A DNA stretch of 64,000 nucleotides from Fallopia convolvulus (lineage: Eukaryota > Streptophyta > Magnoliopsida > Caryophyllales > Polygonaceae): contig OZ024719.1 of NCBI GenBank assembly GCA_964016875.1, positions 64,179,224 to 64,243,223 of the forward strand. Reading direction: 5' to 3'. Position numbers and translations under genes: made by a program. Below the pieces are notes generated by a model that was not told the origin of the DNA, made no database searches, and saw nothing but the letters and a program-made list of their open reading frames with translations. This document shows positions 46,292 through 57,867 of the stretch, one piece after another. Positions within the stretch are counted from its first letter, which is position 1, and each line of letters opens with the position of its first letter.

Positions 46292-46760
46292 TTGTTGTTG
46301 GGGTCATCGCATCATTGAGCATTGTTTAGATTATGATCATTGAGATTTGTGTTGGAGAGAAGGATGGGATTCATGGTTAGAAGGTGAGAGAGGATTTGAT
46401 GAGGGTAAGGTAGGGTCAGTTGGCTGGTGAGAGAGGTTACCGAAGACATAGTCAGATCCCAACCCACCAAGAAAATGGACGATGAATTCCGAGTCAGAGA
46501 TGGTTTGGCCAACGAAGTGAAGAAAGGAGACTGTTTTTTTTTTTTTGCTTGGTGTAATATTCTATAATGGATTCTTCTCCCTCTTTGAGTGAGGCCAATT
46601 GTAGGTGAGTGTGAACAACATTGATAGTGGAACGAGCAACACAAATGTCATGAAGGAGGTTCCAAATTTGGGAGGTTGAGGTGCATTCAATGACTTGAGT
46701 AAGGATTGGTTCAGTGAGTAAAGAATTGAGAATGGACATAACAAGTTGTTCTTTTGCCAT
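45950..46760 (-). pseudogene. Copia gag and protease start
   Basis: Frame 46760-46494 encodes LLTEPILTQVIECTSTSQIWN and VHTHLQLASLKEGEESIIEYY, typical of the Copia gag (UBN2-type) domain. It continues in another phase (46644-46312) through GGLGSD-like sequence. Frames down to 45965 encode NHFTPDLSNLRLDS and VSLGDGSTLPL, from the protease region. A CTG/GTT-type microsatellite interrupts at 46236-46301. No zinc knuckle was identified. Confidence 0.7.
46236..46301. repeat. (TTGCTG)n microsatellite
   Basis: Repeated GTTGCT and GTTGTT units. In the minus-strand gag frame they give an Ala/Thr-rich run. Confidence 0.9.
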
Positions 46761-47014
46761 CCATTCAAAGAAAGTTGGATTAGCTAAAAGTGGGTTATCG
46801 TCAAGAACAGGGGAGGGGCGAATGGTTGTGCCATCAACGAAGGAATAAAGAGAATAAGGATGAAGGTAAGGATGACATGTGCTTTCTAGAGTATGTAGTT
46901 TTCATTTGAGAGTTTTACTCTAATAAAGCCATAGAAAGAAGAGAGGGGGATTATCATGGTGGCGGAAAAGGCGATGAGGAAATTAGGGCTAGTCATGTGA
47001 CAAGGGTCGAGACG

Positions 47015-47026
47015 GCTTTGATATCA
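47015..47026 (-). promoter_or_regulatory. Degraded Copia primer-binding site
   Basis: The minus strand reads TGATATCAAAGC, two changes from the initiator-Met tRNA primer site TGGTATCAGAGC used by Copia elements. It lies between the LTR-like region and gag. Confidence 0.55.
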
Positions 47027-47597
47027 TGATGGAACAAAAAGGTTGGTGGAGAAATGTTTGTATTTTCTTAATTGATTTCTATGTAAGATTACAACACTTT
47101 TAAGGCATGTCATTCTAGGATCTGCTGCCATATGACATTGTCTAAGATTTACAAGATGATTCTAGAATTGCTATTTGACATGGATACGTGTGGACACTGA
47201 TTTGTAATGTTGGTCGCTATGGCTCAATAATAATTTTTTTTTTGGTAATGAAAAGAGATCTGATATACCAAACAGGTCCAATAGAGCGAGATTGAGGTCA
47301 AAAAATTGTTATCGCTGATTAGTAGATGGAAAAATGAGATTTAACGTACAAGTTGATAGGGGAAGAAAAAATTAGAAGCACAAAAAGTTTGAAGAGAACG
47401 AAGATCACAAAGTGTGAAGAACAAACAACAAGTAGCAGCTACATGTTTGTTTTTCAAGATCACAAAACAGTAGGTTTTCTGTGCAGAATTGGCATCCCAA
47501 GTTACACACCCAAATCTGAACTGACCTAAAAACTCACTAACATTTTGCATTCTCCTAATAACACCAACATAGAAATTTTGCAAACGCTCTGAAACTT

Positions 47598-49541
47598 ATG
47601 AACCCGGAAAATCTAGATCCACCGTCGACGAGGTCGGATTATGGCTTAATTAGATCCCCTGAACAAGAAATAAGGCATAGCAAAAAGATGAAAAGAGGTG
47701 AGATGATTGGTTCACCTAGGAATCCCCCAAATGAAGAATTTCCTTCACTAACAGAGAGAGTGACTGGACAGACAGGAGTGCGACATGGGATTTCTTATAA
47801 AGATTCTGTTGCTGGCACAAGAACGGAGGGTATGCTTGTGGAATACAACAACCCATTCTGGGATGAGAACGAATCCGAAGAGGAGATCGTAGATGATGTC
47901 CCACCTGAAGACCCAAATTTAGGTTGTCCGGTGATATTGCTATCTGCTGAAGAAAAAAGGAGGATAAGACGGCCATGGGAAAACGCGATCATTATCAAGA
48001 TTTTGGATCGGAGTATTGGATTCATGTACTTGAGTAGCAGTTTACTGGCTAAGTGGAAACCTAAAGGGGCTGTATCAATGATTGATACCGGCAACGATTT
48101 TTACGTGGTTCGGTTTGGAAATGATGATGACTTAACTAATGTTCTCTCCAATGGCCCTTGGATGATAGGGGACAGCTATCTCACAATTCAGAAGTGGAGA
48201 CCCAATTTCATTGCTGAAGAGGAAGAATTGAAAACTGTGGCAGTGTGGGTGAGAATCCCAAGCCTTTCGATGGAGTACTTTGATAACCAGATTCTGACCC
48301 AAATCGGAGCCAATTTAGGAAAAGTCCTCAAGATTGATAGGACTACTTGTACTGCGGAGAGGGGTCGCTACACAAGATTATGTGTTGAGTTAGACATATC
48401 AAAAAAACTGACATCAAAGATTTGGATGAATGGTAGATTGTGGAAAGTGCAATATGAGGGGCTGAAGAATATTTGTTTTGAGTGTGGGAAATTGGGGCAC
48501 ACTAAAGAAAATTGCACGCACACCTCTATGGAAAATGCCCCCAAAGAAACAGAGAAATCTTGTGGAAATCACGAACACACAAGGCCTGAAACTAAAGAAG
48601 ATTATGGAGAATGGATGGTGGCCAAACGAACGTTTAGGCCAAGACCGTCGAAAGAGGGAGCCGGTAATTCAAGAAATTCAGAGGAGAAGAACAAAGTCGC
48701 CGGCGAAAACACACGGGGGAAGAAAGAGGTCGCTAACCCAAAGCAAGTCGGTCAAGGAAATAAAAGTTCAAACCCGGTTCAGAAAAACAAAAATGTTGAT
48801 GTCAATGCTAGACCATCCGGTTCAAGATTCCAATTGATTGCCTTGGATGAGGAAACCCTTGGAGATGATGATCTGCAATTTTCGGAAGAGATTGATGATC
48901 AATCCCGGGATCCCCGGTCGAAAAACCCGGACATTAAATCAAAGCAAGATAAAAGAAATTCAAAAAAGAAAGATGTGGAATCAAGAGGGGTATTGAAGAT
49001 AAAACCGATAAGTACTGCTGATATGGGTGAAGACAGGAAGATAATTACAGACACAAATAAGGAAAAATCAAGCGAGATTTTAGGAGGCAATTTTAAGGCT
49101 AATACCAAGAAGAAGGTTAGAGAAAGCAAAGAGAAGGAAACGCCTAAGGAAATTGAAATGGAAAAGGAAGGAGGATCAATTACGAGCACCAACAAGAACG
49201 TTCTAACAGGAAAGAATAATTTGGGGGATATCTCGCTTAGACCTTCCTGGCAGAATATCAAATCCCCGCATATAAAACCTCCTCTAATGCAGAACTCCAA
49301 TCCACAAGCGCTAGTTGTAAACAATAACCCTCTTTACACTAGTGCAAACACAACCACTCAAGGAAATGACGCAATGGCACTGGCTACTTCCGAGTTCCAA
49401 ACCAATGGTGGGGAGGGTTCTGGAATGGACGCCAGGATGGAGGATAACCATTCAGAGGAATTACTCGATGTCCGGAGCCTCGAGAGCAGCATTCAAGATG
49501 GAGATACCGTCATGGACTCGAACGAGGTCGGACGTTATTGA
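47598..49541 (+). CDS. LINE ORF1 protein, 647 aa
   Basis: An intact frame. Residues about 110-215 form the DUF4283 region (VSMIDTGNDFYVVRF, VLSNGPWMIGDSYLTIQKW). Next comes VAVWVRIPSLSMEYFD, then a CCHC knuckle CFECGKLGHTKENC at about residues 293-306. The rest is a long, charged, lysine-rich tail. Such proteins coat LINE RNA and act as chaperones in the RNP. The ATG at 47598 is the first in frame after the 5' UTR. Its 3' end precedes the likely ORF2 start (49585) by 43 bases. Confidence 0.88.
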   Translation: MNPENLDPPSTRSDYGLIRSPEQEIRHSKKMKRGEMIGSPRNPPNEEFPSLTERVTGQTGVRHGISYKDSVAGTRTEGMLVEYNNPFWDENESEEEIVDDVPPEDPNLGCPVILLSAEEKRRIRRPWENAIIIKILDRSIGFMYLSSSLLAKWKPKGAVSMIDTGNDFYVVRFGNDDDLTNVLSNGPWMIGDSYLTIQKWRPNFIAEEEELKTVAVWVRIPSLSMEYFDNQILTQIGANLGKVLKIDRTTCTAERGRYTRLCVELDISKKLTSKIWMNGRLWKVQYEGLKNICFECGKLGHTKENCTHTSMENAPKETEKSCGNHEHTRPETKEDYGEWMVAKRTFRPRPSKEGAGNSRNSEEKNKVAGENTRGKKEVANPKQVGQGNKSSNPVQKNKNVDVNARPSGSRFQLIALDEETLGDDDLQFSEEIDDQSRDPRSKNPDIKSKQDKRNSKKKDVESRGVLKIKPISTADMGEDRKIITDTNKEKSSEILGGNFKANTKKKVRESKEKETPKEIEMEKEGGSITSTNKNVLTGKNNLGDISLRPSWQNIKSPHIKPPLMQNSNPQALVVNNNPLYTSANTTTQGNDAMALATSEFQTNGGEGSGMDARMEDNHSEELLDVRSLESSIQDGDTVMDSNEVGRY

Positions 49542-49584
49542 AACTTTGATTAGTGAAGACACCAATCTTTTCCAGTGGTTTCAT

Positions 49585-52500
49585 ATGATGATTCCAAATT
49601 TGAAAATAATTGCTTGGAATGTCCAAGGGGCAGGGAGTAGAGCTTGCATTCAAGTAATTAAAGACTTGGTGAGAAATCATGACCCTGCAATCCTAATTTT
49701 GGTGGAGACTAAGATTAGTGGGGAACAAGCTGATGCGGTTTGTCAAAGAATTGGGTTCGATGGAACTATAAGATCTGAAGTCGTTGGATTTCGAGGCGGC
49801 ATTTGGATACTTTGGAGGAAAGATAGAGTGAAACTGGAGAGTGTGGATATTCATACTCAAGTGGTTACAGCTAAAGTTTCACGGGCTGGAGAGGACGCCT
49901 GGTTGCTTTCGGGTGTTTATGCTAGCCCACAACCAACAACTAGGGCTGCGCTTTGGGACAGATTGAAGAACCTCAAGTCCAGGGTATCTATTCCTTGGCT
50001 GATCCTTGGAGATTTTAACGAGACACGAACCATGGAGGAGCACACTGGTACCTCGGATGAGCTTAGGCGACGGTCTGATCGGTTTAATAGGTGGATTAAT
50101 GACGATATGGAGTTGTTGGACATGGGCTATGTAGGGCCGAAATTCACTTGGAACCGAGGGCGTGACCCAACAACTCGTTCAAGTGCAAGGCTTGATAGGG
50201 GATTATGTAATTTGGAATGGAGGCAACAATATGAGAATGGTGGCATAAGGCATCTACCTGCCATACAATCGGATCATAACCCTATCCTGATGTGTTCGAA
50301 TGGAGAGGAGAACTTCTCACCTTTTACAAAACCTTTCAAGTTCCAAGCGGCCTGGCTAGCCCACAATGAATTTCAATATTTTATGGCTTCCCACTGGTGC
50401 AAAGGGGTCCAATTGAGTGAGGCGCTCTCTAGTCTCGCTTTTCATCTTGATGAGTGGAATCTCAACGTGTTTGGGACCCTGTTTCGAAGGAGGGATAGGC
50501 TTTGGAGGAGGATCGAAGGTGCTCAGCGTGCGTTGGGGAACAGAGTCTCACGTGGCCTCCTCGAGTTGGAACGAAAACTCCGACTTCAACTTGCTGAAGT
50601 GCTGGACCAGATTAATATTTTCTGGATGCAAAAGGCGAGATCAGAAGCTCTTATTGATGGGGACAGGAACACGAGATTCTACCATGCAAGTGTGGTAGTC
50701 AGACGTCGGCAAAATAGAGTGGATGGCCTCATTAATGAAGATGGTGATTGGGTTTGGGACCAAGAACAAATGCAAGCGATGGTTTCAAATCATCTTCAAT
50801 GTCTGTTTAAGGAGGAGGACAACTCGGATGGGCCTTTTGATGTTCCAAGAGGCCGTTTTCCTTCTATTGAATCGGATCAGTTGGATGCCTTGAATCGAGA
50901 TTTTGTGGGCAGAGAAATAAAAGAGGCGGTTGATAGTATGAGCCCTTTCAAAGCCCCGGGCCCCGACGGTTTCCATGCTGTTTTCTATCAAAGGAATTGG
51001 AATGTGGTTAAGGAGGAGGTTGAAACCGCGGTCTGTGGGATTTTGACAGGTCATGAGGTCCCAAAGGAACTGAATGAAACTCTTCTTGTCCTAATTCCGA
51101 AAGTTGAGTGCCCGGAATCAGTGAATCAGCTTCGCCCTATAAGCTTATGCAATGTGGCGTTCAAAATTGCAACCAAGGCTCTTGTTGCTCGCTTGAAGCC
51201 AATTATGAGAAAGTTGGTTGCTCCTAACCAAACAAGCTTTGTTCCTGGGCGTCAAATATCTGATAATATAGTCATCACCCAGGAGGTCATGCATTCCATG
51301 AAGAAAGCGAGAAGCCCAAAATTCATGGCGGTCAAAATTGATCTCGAGAAAGCATATGATCGAGTTCGATGGGCGTTTTTGAGGGACACTCTCCTGGAAG
51401 CAAGGTTGCCGAGTAAGATTGTACACGTTATCATGAACTGTGTCACTTCTAGCTCCATGAGAATTTTGTGGAATGGTGAACTTGGTGACAAATTTATTCC
51501 AAGCCGGGGTGTTCGCCAAGGGGACCCATTGTCGCCATACCTATTCGTGCTATATATGGAGAGGTTGGGGCATATCATTGAGGAAGCGGTGCTTGCGGGA
51601 GCTTGGAAACCGATTGTTCTATCGGAAGGGGGGCCCGCGCTTTCGCATCTTTTCTTCGCGGATGACTTGTTGTTGTTTGGTGAAGCCTCTGTTGAGCAAA
51701 TGCGAGTGATGAACTATTGTGTTGAGAAATTCTGTGCAGCTTCTGGGGCTAAAATCAGCCTTCAAAAATCCAAGGTCTGTTTTTCTAATACCACTACTGA
51801 TGTGTTAGCTGAGGAAATTAGTTCTGTCGGGGGTATACCAAGAACTGATGACCTTGGGAGATACCTTGGAATTCCTATGTCTAAGGAGAGGGTTTCAAAA
51901 GAAATGTTCAAGCATATCCTTGCAAGGCTTGATGGGAAATTAGCGAGTTGGAAAGCTAAGGTTCTCTCTATGGCGGGGCGTGTTTCACTAGCAAAATCTG
52001 CTTTAGAGAGCATTCCTTACTACACGATGCAAACTGTGGACTTACCTCTCCATGTATGTGATGAAATTGAGAAAAAGACAAGGAACTTCGTTTGGGGATC
52101 CACGGATGAGAGACGAAAAATCCATCTCCTAAATTGGGAGACATTGAAGAGAGATAAAGTTGACGGAGGTTTGGGAATGCGAAGCATGCGGCAAATGAAT
52201 TCAGTCTTCATGGTGAAGATGGGTTGGCGGTTGTTGACAGACTCGGAATCACTTTGGTCCCGGGTGTAAGGAGCAAATATTGCCAAGGGTGACAAGATCG
52301 GGACATGTTCGTTCGTAAAACTGGGGGATCGAACCTCTGGAACGGTATTGTTAAGTCTAAAACACACTTGCTGGAGGGTGTTCAATCTAGATTAGGGGAT
52401 GGTAAGCGAACTCTTTTCTGGGACCACATATGGGTTGGGGACAAGCCCCTGGTGGATTTGGCAACTGAGGAACTTACGGAGGAGGAGATAGGCAAAACAG

Positions 52501-53684
52501 TTTGTGATTATTGGAGAAACGGGACATGGGTCTGGGGTGATTTCGCGGAGAAGTTGCCTATGGATATACTCATGAAGATCGCTGAACTAAAAATCTCATC
52601 TGAAGAAGTTAGTGATAATTTCTTTTGGGCGCCGGAAGCGACTGGGAGTTTCACTACCAGATCAGCGTTGGTCATTGTTCGGAATGACACGAATCAAAAT
52701 AGGGATGCTCTTTGGTCGAGAATTTGGAAACTTAAAGCAGCGGAGAGGGTTCGCATATTTGTCTGGCTGGTTGCTCATGACTCTATCTTGAGCAATTCTA
52801 ACCGGCGTCGGAGACATCTATGTGAACAAGACGACTGCAGCATATGTCCGACCACTCCGGAAACGACTGTTCACATTTTGAGGGACTGCCCTCCTGCTCG
52901 GGCTATATGGGATGAACTTTTTGTGGATGAAAGAAAAGAACGGTTCTACACGGAGGACCTTAGAGAATGGCTGCTCAGGGAGTTGTCTCGGGATGATATT
53001 TGGGCCTCAATCTTTGCTTATGGTCTTTGGTGGGCGTGGAAATGGAGGAATGGTAGGGTCTTTGGGTCTCCAACTGATATTCAAGGTCTGAAACATGAAT
53101 TTGTGCTAAATCGTGCAAGAGAATACCGCCAATTACTTCAAAACAAGGCTGGAATCGGGTTTGCTGGTAATGGAATGCTTGATTGCTGGCGATGCCCCGC
53201 TGAGGGTTGGATCAAACTGAATTCTGATGGTGCTTTTGTGGAAGGAGCTGATGTCGTTGAGGCTGGTGGTTTGTTTCGAGATCACGATGGAAATTTTATC
53301 AAAGGCTATGCTGTTAGAGTTCCTGGCAATTCTGTTCTCATGGCAGAGGCGGTGGGGCTCTTGCAGGGCCTCCTTCTTGCAAAACAAATGAACTTCAGTA
53401 TGCTGGAGGTGGAAGTTGATGCTCTTGGGTTGGTTCAAGCTGTCCTGTGTGAAGAGGCTCGTTCGGCACTTTGCTGGAGCACAATCTCGAGATGTCGGGA
53501 GTTGTTGCGGAGCAAGGAGTGGATTATGAAGCTCAAACACGTCTCGAGAAATGCTAACAGGGCTGCGGACTGGTGTGCTCATGCCAGTAAAGGCTGTATT
53601 GGGGAAATAATTATGTTCGATTCTCCTCCTGGGGAACTAGATGTTTTTATTCAGAAAGATAAGCATATTAGTCTTGATATGTAA
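49585..53684 (+). pseudogene. LINE ORF2: endonuclease-RT-RNase H, one frame break
   Basis: Start chosen at MMIPNLKIIAWNVQGAGS (49585). The AP-type endonuclease has ETKI, GVYASP, LGDFNET and SDHNPI. RT follows with LRPISLCNVAFKIATKALVA, GRQISDN, KIDLEKAYDRV, RGVRQGDPLSPYLF and FADDLLLF (catalytic Asp at about residues 693-694). The first frame ends at 52269. A frame change near 52262 and TGA at 52290-52292 separate it from the second frame (52305-53684), which carries the zf-RVT motif and an RNase H with LNSDGAFVEG near its start. It would nick DNA and reverse-transcribe the LINE RNA at the target. Confidence 0.9.
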
Positions 53685-53755
53685 TAACTATGATTATGAT
53701 TAAATAAAAGGGACTACCCATCTTTACGTACCAAAAAAAACGTACAAGTTGATAG

Positions 53756-54891
53756 ATAACCTTATATGGTGCAAATTTAATGAATATACTCCTATAAAAC
53801 ACTGAGAAATGATAACAGTAAATTAGTGGCTTGTAAGCATTTTCATATCAATCAAATTTTAAATTCTGTAGAGTTCATGAATTCGAGAAGGCATATCTCA
53901 CCAATCACCATCATCACATAATAAGTCTAACAATGTTAACTTTGGAACAAAAAATATCCTTAAAAATTGGAGTATTTTACCACGTCAATAAACATGAGAA
54001 ACGCCTTTTTTTAAATGTCACGACCGTATCGTTAGACTTAAAGATAAAGCCATTTTGATATATAAGATCACAGGAAGCTCATGTAAAGCAAATCTAGGGT
54101 ATAACAGAACCATTTTTGATAAAAACCATTTTGTTAGACTAAGTGAAAATGTCTTGTTAAGATGTCACATTAAGGACACGCTTCTTTTTTACAATTTTTC
54201 CCCCAGTAAAGAGGAACTGGACTGGTAGGTAGACTGAATTGAGTGGGATGTCACTATGTCCTAAATAAACGAAATTTTTTGTTTAATCTTACAGATAAAC
54301 AGAATTTTTTAAAAAAAATCATAAATAACAATAATATTGTTATTCGTTAGTTTTGGTCTGACCTGGTCAAACAAACAAAATGGGATTGATTCTCTAAGAC
54401 GCGCGCGCACGACGATTGATCAGCCTCGCGCCAACTCCGTGAATTAACGGCGATCACGAGGACAGGCTTTCTAGCTCCTCCTGCTTTCCATGTTGTTGGA
54501 CCAAGCAAAAATGTCGCTCACCTCATTCTCTCATTATTCATCACTTCAGGGTTCACACAGTGGGCCCCGCTAATATGCGCTTTCCGAAAGATAGATTCTT
54601 AAAGGCTAAAAGCTACCACAAACAGCAATTATTGTCCCAAATCGATTCTTAAACCGGATGAAGTGATACCCGTTACGGGCTGGGCCTGGCTTAAATACTC
54701 GGGCATTAGGGTTAGGCTTCAGCCCAACATAGGCCCAAGTTAATCATCTATAAGGAGATCATGAAGCCCGTATTCAACTTGTTTCGATGAAGCAAAATGC
54801 TTATGTTTTCAGCAAAATATATATATAGAGTTTGTTTTTCCAAAGAAGGTTAAACGATCTTGAGAGTTTCACATATTTGTGTAGAATATAA
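53756..54891. other. Intergenic DNA between LINE and Helitron end
   Basis: No gene was recognised. A local GC-rich patch with GCGCGCGC lies near 54400. The sequence continues that left of the LINE insertion site. Confidence 0.4.
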
Positions 54892-54955
54892 CTAGCTATA
54901 CCCGTCGTGTTATGTACGACTACATAAATTTAATATTTAATTATTTAATGAATAT
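54892..54955 (-). mobile_element. Helitron 3' end, split by the Copia insertion
   Basis: On the minus strand a near-perfect hairpin (54904-54920, GTCGTAC and ACACGAC arms) is followed by GGGTATAG and CTAG (54895-54892), then T. This matches the other Helitron ends in the window. The rest of the element would lie to the right, beyond the inserted retrotransposon and the window. Confidence 0.65.
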
Positions 54956-55850
54956 TGTTGGAACAGTGTTAGGGAACTAACACTGGAACAATGGGTTCTC
55001 CATTCGAGTAATCGAAGTTTTGATAATGACAAATAAATGGAACTAATTCCCTGTATAAGTGATCTCAGAAAAGATAGCAAGTTTACAGGAAAAGTAAAGG
55101 GAAACGTTCCTTGTCAAGTCACCTGTATACGTGGCAAGTAATTAAAAGGACAAGAGAGACATTTCACTATTGTCTTGGGCGGCAAGCCATAGCTCCGAAT
55201 GAATAGAGATGAAGAAGGGTACGCTAGTCTTTTTGAATAGTGTCGTACTCCCCAAGACAATAAGGGCAAAGGCGTCAGAACTAAAGACGGAAACTCTATA
55301 AATGGAATGCGACGCCGCTAGGTCTAATTGAGCTCTCACACACCTGAAAACCAGATCTACAAAAGGAAAGAAAGAGATCGAGAGCCCGAGCTGATTCATA
55401 GAAGATATCCAAACCAGAAGTTCAAGGAAGGAAAGATCAAGTGATGAAGACTGCGTGAAGTTCTTCATTAGCTTGAAGAAGGTGGTTCCTGTGATAAAGG
55501 GAACTGCACATGAACGAGAAGGTTCACTCTCTATATTCATTTGTGTTTAGATCTAGGAACTATTATGTCTTAGTCGTTAGTATTGTTTGTGAGTGGGATC
55601 GCAAGCAATAGAGAAGTTCGACTTTGTATTGTAGATCCTGAGATATATCAATAGAATATAGTGCGTGTTCAAAATCCTTCAAGGGAGGTAGAGGTTTACT
55701 CTTTAGCTAGTTGGCTAAAGAGGTTCCTCTATAAGGAACTGTGTCCAAGCTTTAAATTCTTGCTTTGGTCTTGTTCTATATTACTCCGCTGCGTAAGGGA
55801 ACTGTCACTGGAACAGTTCCCGACTGTCTAAGACTAACATCGATCCTTCA
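54956..55850 (+). repeat. 5' LTR of the Sirevirus-like element
   Basis: 895 bp from TGTTGGAACAGTG to ...GATCCTTCA, two bases before the primer site. It is rich in GGGAAC and GGAACAGTTCC-type motifs. The minus-strand frame in it (55142-55540) is a shadow. Confidence 0.85.
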
Positions 55851-55852
55851 AT

Positions 55853-55864
55853 TGGTATCAGAGC
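55853..55864 (+). promoter_or_regulatory. Primer-binding site, initiator-Met tRNA
   Basis: TGGTATCAGAGC exactly matches the usual Copia primer site complementary to the 3' end of plant initiator tRNA-Met. Confidence 0.92.
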
Positions 55865-55881
55865 TTGGCTCTAGATTTTCT

Positions 55882-57867
55882 ATGAAAACTCGCAGGATGT
55901 CTACAGGAATATCTTCAGAACTCAGTGCCGTTGGACATGGAAGCGACAAACCACCAAGGTTGATAGAAGGTCGTTTTGAACGATGGCAAGGGTTGATGAT
56001 GGATTGGATGAAGAGCCATGACTATCAAGCATGGGTTGTGATCGAGAGAGGGAACTTCACCATCAATCCAGAGATCGAGAATGATCTCACAAAGTGGGGA
56101 CCAAATGAGTGGAAATGCATGGAAGCCAACTACAAGGCAAAGATGTATCTCAACTACTCCATGAGTGAGATCGATTCAGCCAAGGTGGGAAATCTAAAGA
56201 CCGCCAATGAGATGTGGGCTGCTATTGAACAAATGCATATAGGAAGCTCAGATCTCAAGGAAGATCATCATATGGATGTTCGACAAGAGTTCTACAACTT
56301 CAGAATGGAACCTGGAGAAACAGTATCATCATACCAGTTCCGGTTTCAGGGACTAGTGACTAAGCTTGAGAACTTGGGAATCTCTGATAGGGAAGTCACT
56401 GAACGAATCAAGGTCAAGAAGGTGATAGATGGTCTCACTGGTGAATGGGCTCATGATCGAACAACCTTCAGAGAAAATACATCCAATAGGAACCTCATGC
56501 TTCATGAGATCTTTGGAAAGCTGAAATCCTATGAGAATAGGAGGAACTCCGATAAAGCACAAGACAAACCTGAAAAGGGAATTGCGCTTAAATTGGAGAA
56601 AGTGCTTAAGTCTGTCCAGGAACAGTGTGAAGAGTCTGAAGATGAAGAAGAGGATGACATAGTGCTCATCACAAAGGCACTACGTAACCTCTACAAGAAG
56701 GGAAAGTTCCGAAAGAACTATGGAGGGAACAGTTCCTCACGAGACTACAACAAATCAGGAGACAAAGATGCAAAGGACATCACATGCTTCAAGTGCTTCA
56801 AGAAGGGTCACTATGCCAAAGCTTGTCCCCTGGGAAATGATGAGAACAAGTCTGGGAACAAAGCTTACATAGCAACTTGGGATGACTCAGATGATGATGA
56901 TCCAGAATCTTGGGCTGCACCAAACATGTGTGCCATGGCAATCAATGAAGATCCAAAGGAACCTCAAGAGGAAGTGAGTATTCTATCTCTAACTAGTTGC
57001 TTTGATAAATACTCTAAATCTGATCTCATTCGTATACTCTCTAAACTTGTTAAAGACAACATGAAGTTACAAAAGGAAGTAAGTGCAATTGAAGAGCATT
57101 GTCTTAAACTTGAAAATGATGCCTCTGGAAAGGAACTTAGCTTAAAAAATTCCGAATCAGCTCAGTGTTCTGAATGTGATAGATTAAGGAAGGAACTTGA
57201 CTCTACTATAACCTCTAAAAATGAACTTATCTCTACTCTTGCCATTGTCACCACTGAAAAGGAGGCCATTAGTAAGAAATTAGAGATAACCGAGGGAAAG
57301 AAAATAGTAGAGACTCCTAAGGTCACATTTGTTCCTTCTAGGCATGGAATAGGATATTCCGAAAGAAACTCTGAAACTGATCAAACAACTCTTACCTTAA
57401 GGGAACTAAGTGAAAGTAGAGCTCTAGAGCTACAAACTGAAAAAATTAAGAATTCTCACTTAGAAGAAAAAATCAGGGTTCTAGAGAGTGGAACTATAGG
57501 AAAAAAGGACTACTATACTGGAAACAACTCTCACAAAATCTATGTCAAGATAGCTAAGGGAAATGGTTCCAGAGGACCTAATAAGGAAACAATTGAGAAA
57601 AATAGGATTCAGAGACCACATCCTAAGTATTATCTAGGAGAATATTACAAAACTTGCTGGTCTTGTGGAGGTCATGGTCATTACAAGGAACAATGTCCTA
57701 AAATTGGTCAATCAAAAGGGTTCTCAAGTAGAAGCAACAACAGAACATCTCACTCAAAATCTTACAGGAACTATCACTCGATTGATGTGAACATTGCAGA
57801 TTATGTTGATTACTACCCCTGTAAGGAACCAGGCAAGGGACACCTTGCCTGTGTAACCAAACATTGA
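55882..57867 (+). CDS. Sirevirus Gag, 661 aa
   Basis: The frame is open from inside the LTR, but the first ATG after the primer site is at 55882. The N-terminus has RLIEGRFERWQGLMMDWMKS, the Copia gag start. The capsid region includes DVRQEFYNFRMEPGETVSSY. CCHC knuckle 1 (56785-56826) reads CFKCFKKGHYAKAC. A coiled-coil stretch (about 57000-57480) follows, then knuckle 2 (57655-57696), CWSCGGHGHYKEQC. The frame stops at 57865-57867, before the protease. It would form the virus-like particle of the element. No internal stop was found. Confidence 0.85.
   Translation: MKTRRMSTGISSELSAVGHGSDKPPRLIEGRFERWQGLMMDWMKSHDYQAWVVIERGNFTINPEIENDLTKWGPNEWKCMEANYKAKMYLNYSMSEIDSAKVGNLKTANEMWAAIEQMHIGSSDLKEDHHMDVRQEFYNFRMEPGETVSSYQFRFQGLVTKLENLGISDREVTERIKVKKVIDGLTGEWAHDRTTFRENTSNRNLMLHEIFGKLKSYENRRNSDKAQDKPEKGIALKLEKVLKSVQEQCEESEDEEEDDIVLITKALRNLYKKGKFRKNYGGNSSSRDYNKSGDKDAKDITCFKCFKKGHYAKACPLGNDENKSGNKAYIATWDDSDDDDPESWAAPNMCAMAINEDPKEPQEEVSILSLTSCFDKYSKSDLIRILSKLVKDNMKLQKEVSAIEEHCLKLENDASGKELSLKNSESAQCSECDRLRKELDSTITSKNELISTLAIVTTEKEAISKKLEITEGKKIVETPKVTFVPSRHGIGYSERNSETDQTTLTLRELSESRALELQTEKIKNSHLEEKIRVLESGTIGKKDYYTGNNSHKIYVKIAKGNGSRGPNKETIEKNRIQRPHPKYYLGEYYKTCWSCGGHGHYKEQCPKIGQSKGFSSRSNNRTSHSKSYRNYHSIDVNIADYVDYYPCKEPGKGHLACVTKH

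Larger units (their letters stand above)
43690..47215 (-). mobile_element. Decayed Ty1/Copia element
   Basis: On the minus strand: a right-hand LTR-like region ending near 47027, a degraded primer site (47026-47015), gag (46760 to about 46310), protease (about 46110-45950), RT fragments (44950-44700) and RT-RNase H (44557-44138). A diverged direct repeat of about 100 bp, with GACATTGTCT, ACAAGATGATTCTAGAA and ACGTGT, lies at 43698-43800 and 47113-47210 and probably derives from the two LTRs, though the left copy is incomplete. A solo LTR (44948-45634) and a small inversion (about 45844-45951) interrupt it. Integrase was not seen. Confidence 0.65.
47360..53738 (+). mobile_element. Full-length plant LINE (L1-type), 6.4 kb
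   Basis: A 17-bp duplication, AACGTACAAGTTGATAG, lies at 47343-47359 and 53739-53755 with no mismatch. Inside are a 238-bp 5' UTR, ORF1, ORF2 and a short 3' UTR ending in A8. All expected domains are present: RNA-binding ORF1, endonuclease, RT, zf-RVT and RNase H. One frame break near 52262 and a stop at 52290 inactivate ORF2. The perfect duplication and good ORFs point to a fairly recent insertion. Confidence 0.92.

Noticed and set aside
47232..47340. Possible minus-strand LINE tail (T-run followed by GGTAATGAAAAG)
   Set aside because: Suggestive of a LINE 3' end, but no coding support was found.
57825..57867. Programmed -1 frameshift site
   Set aside because: No canonical slippery heptamer in the gag frame could be found in the overlap; kept only as an open question.
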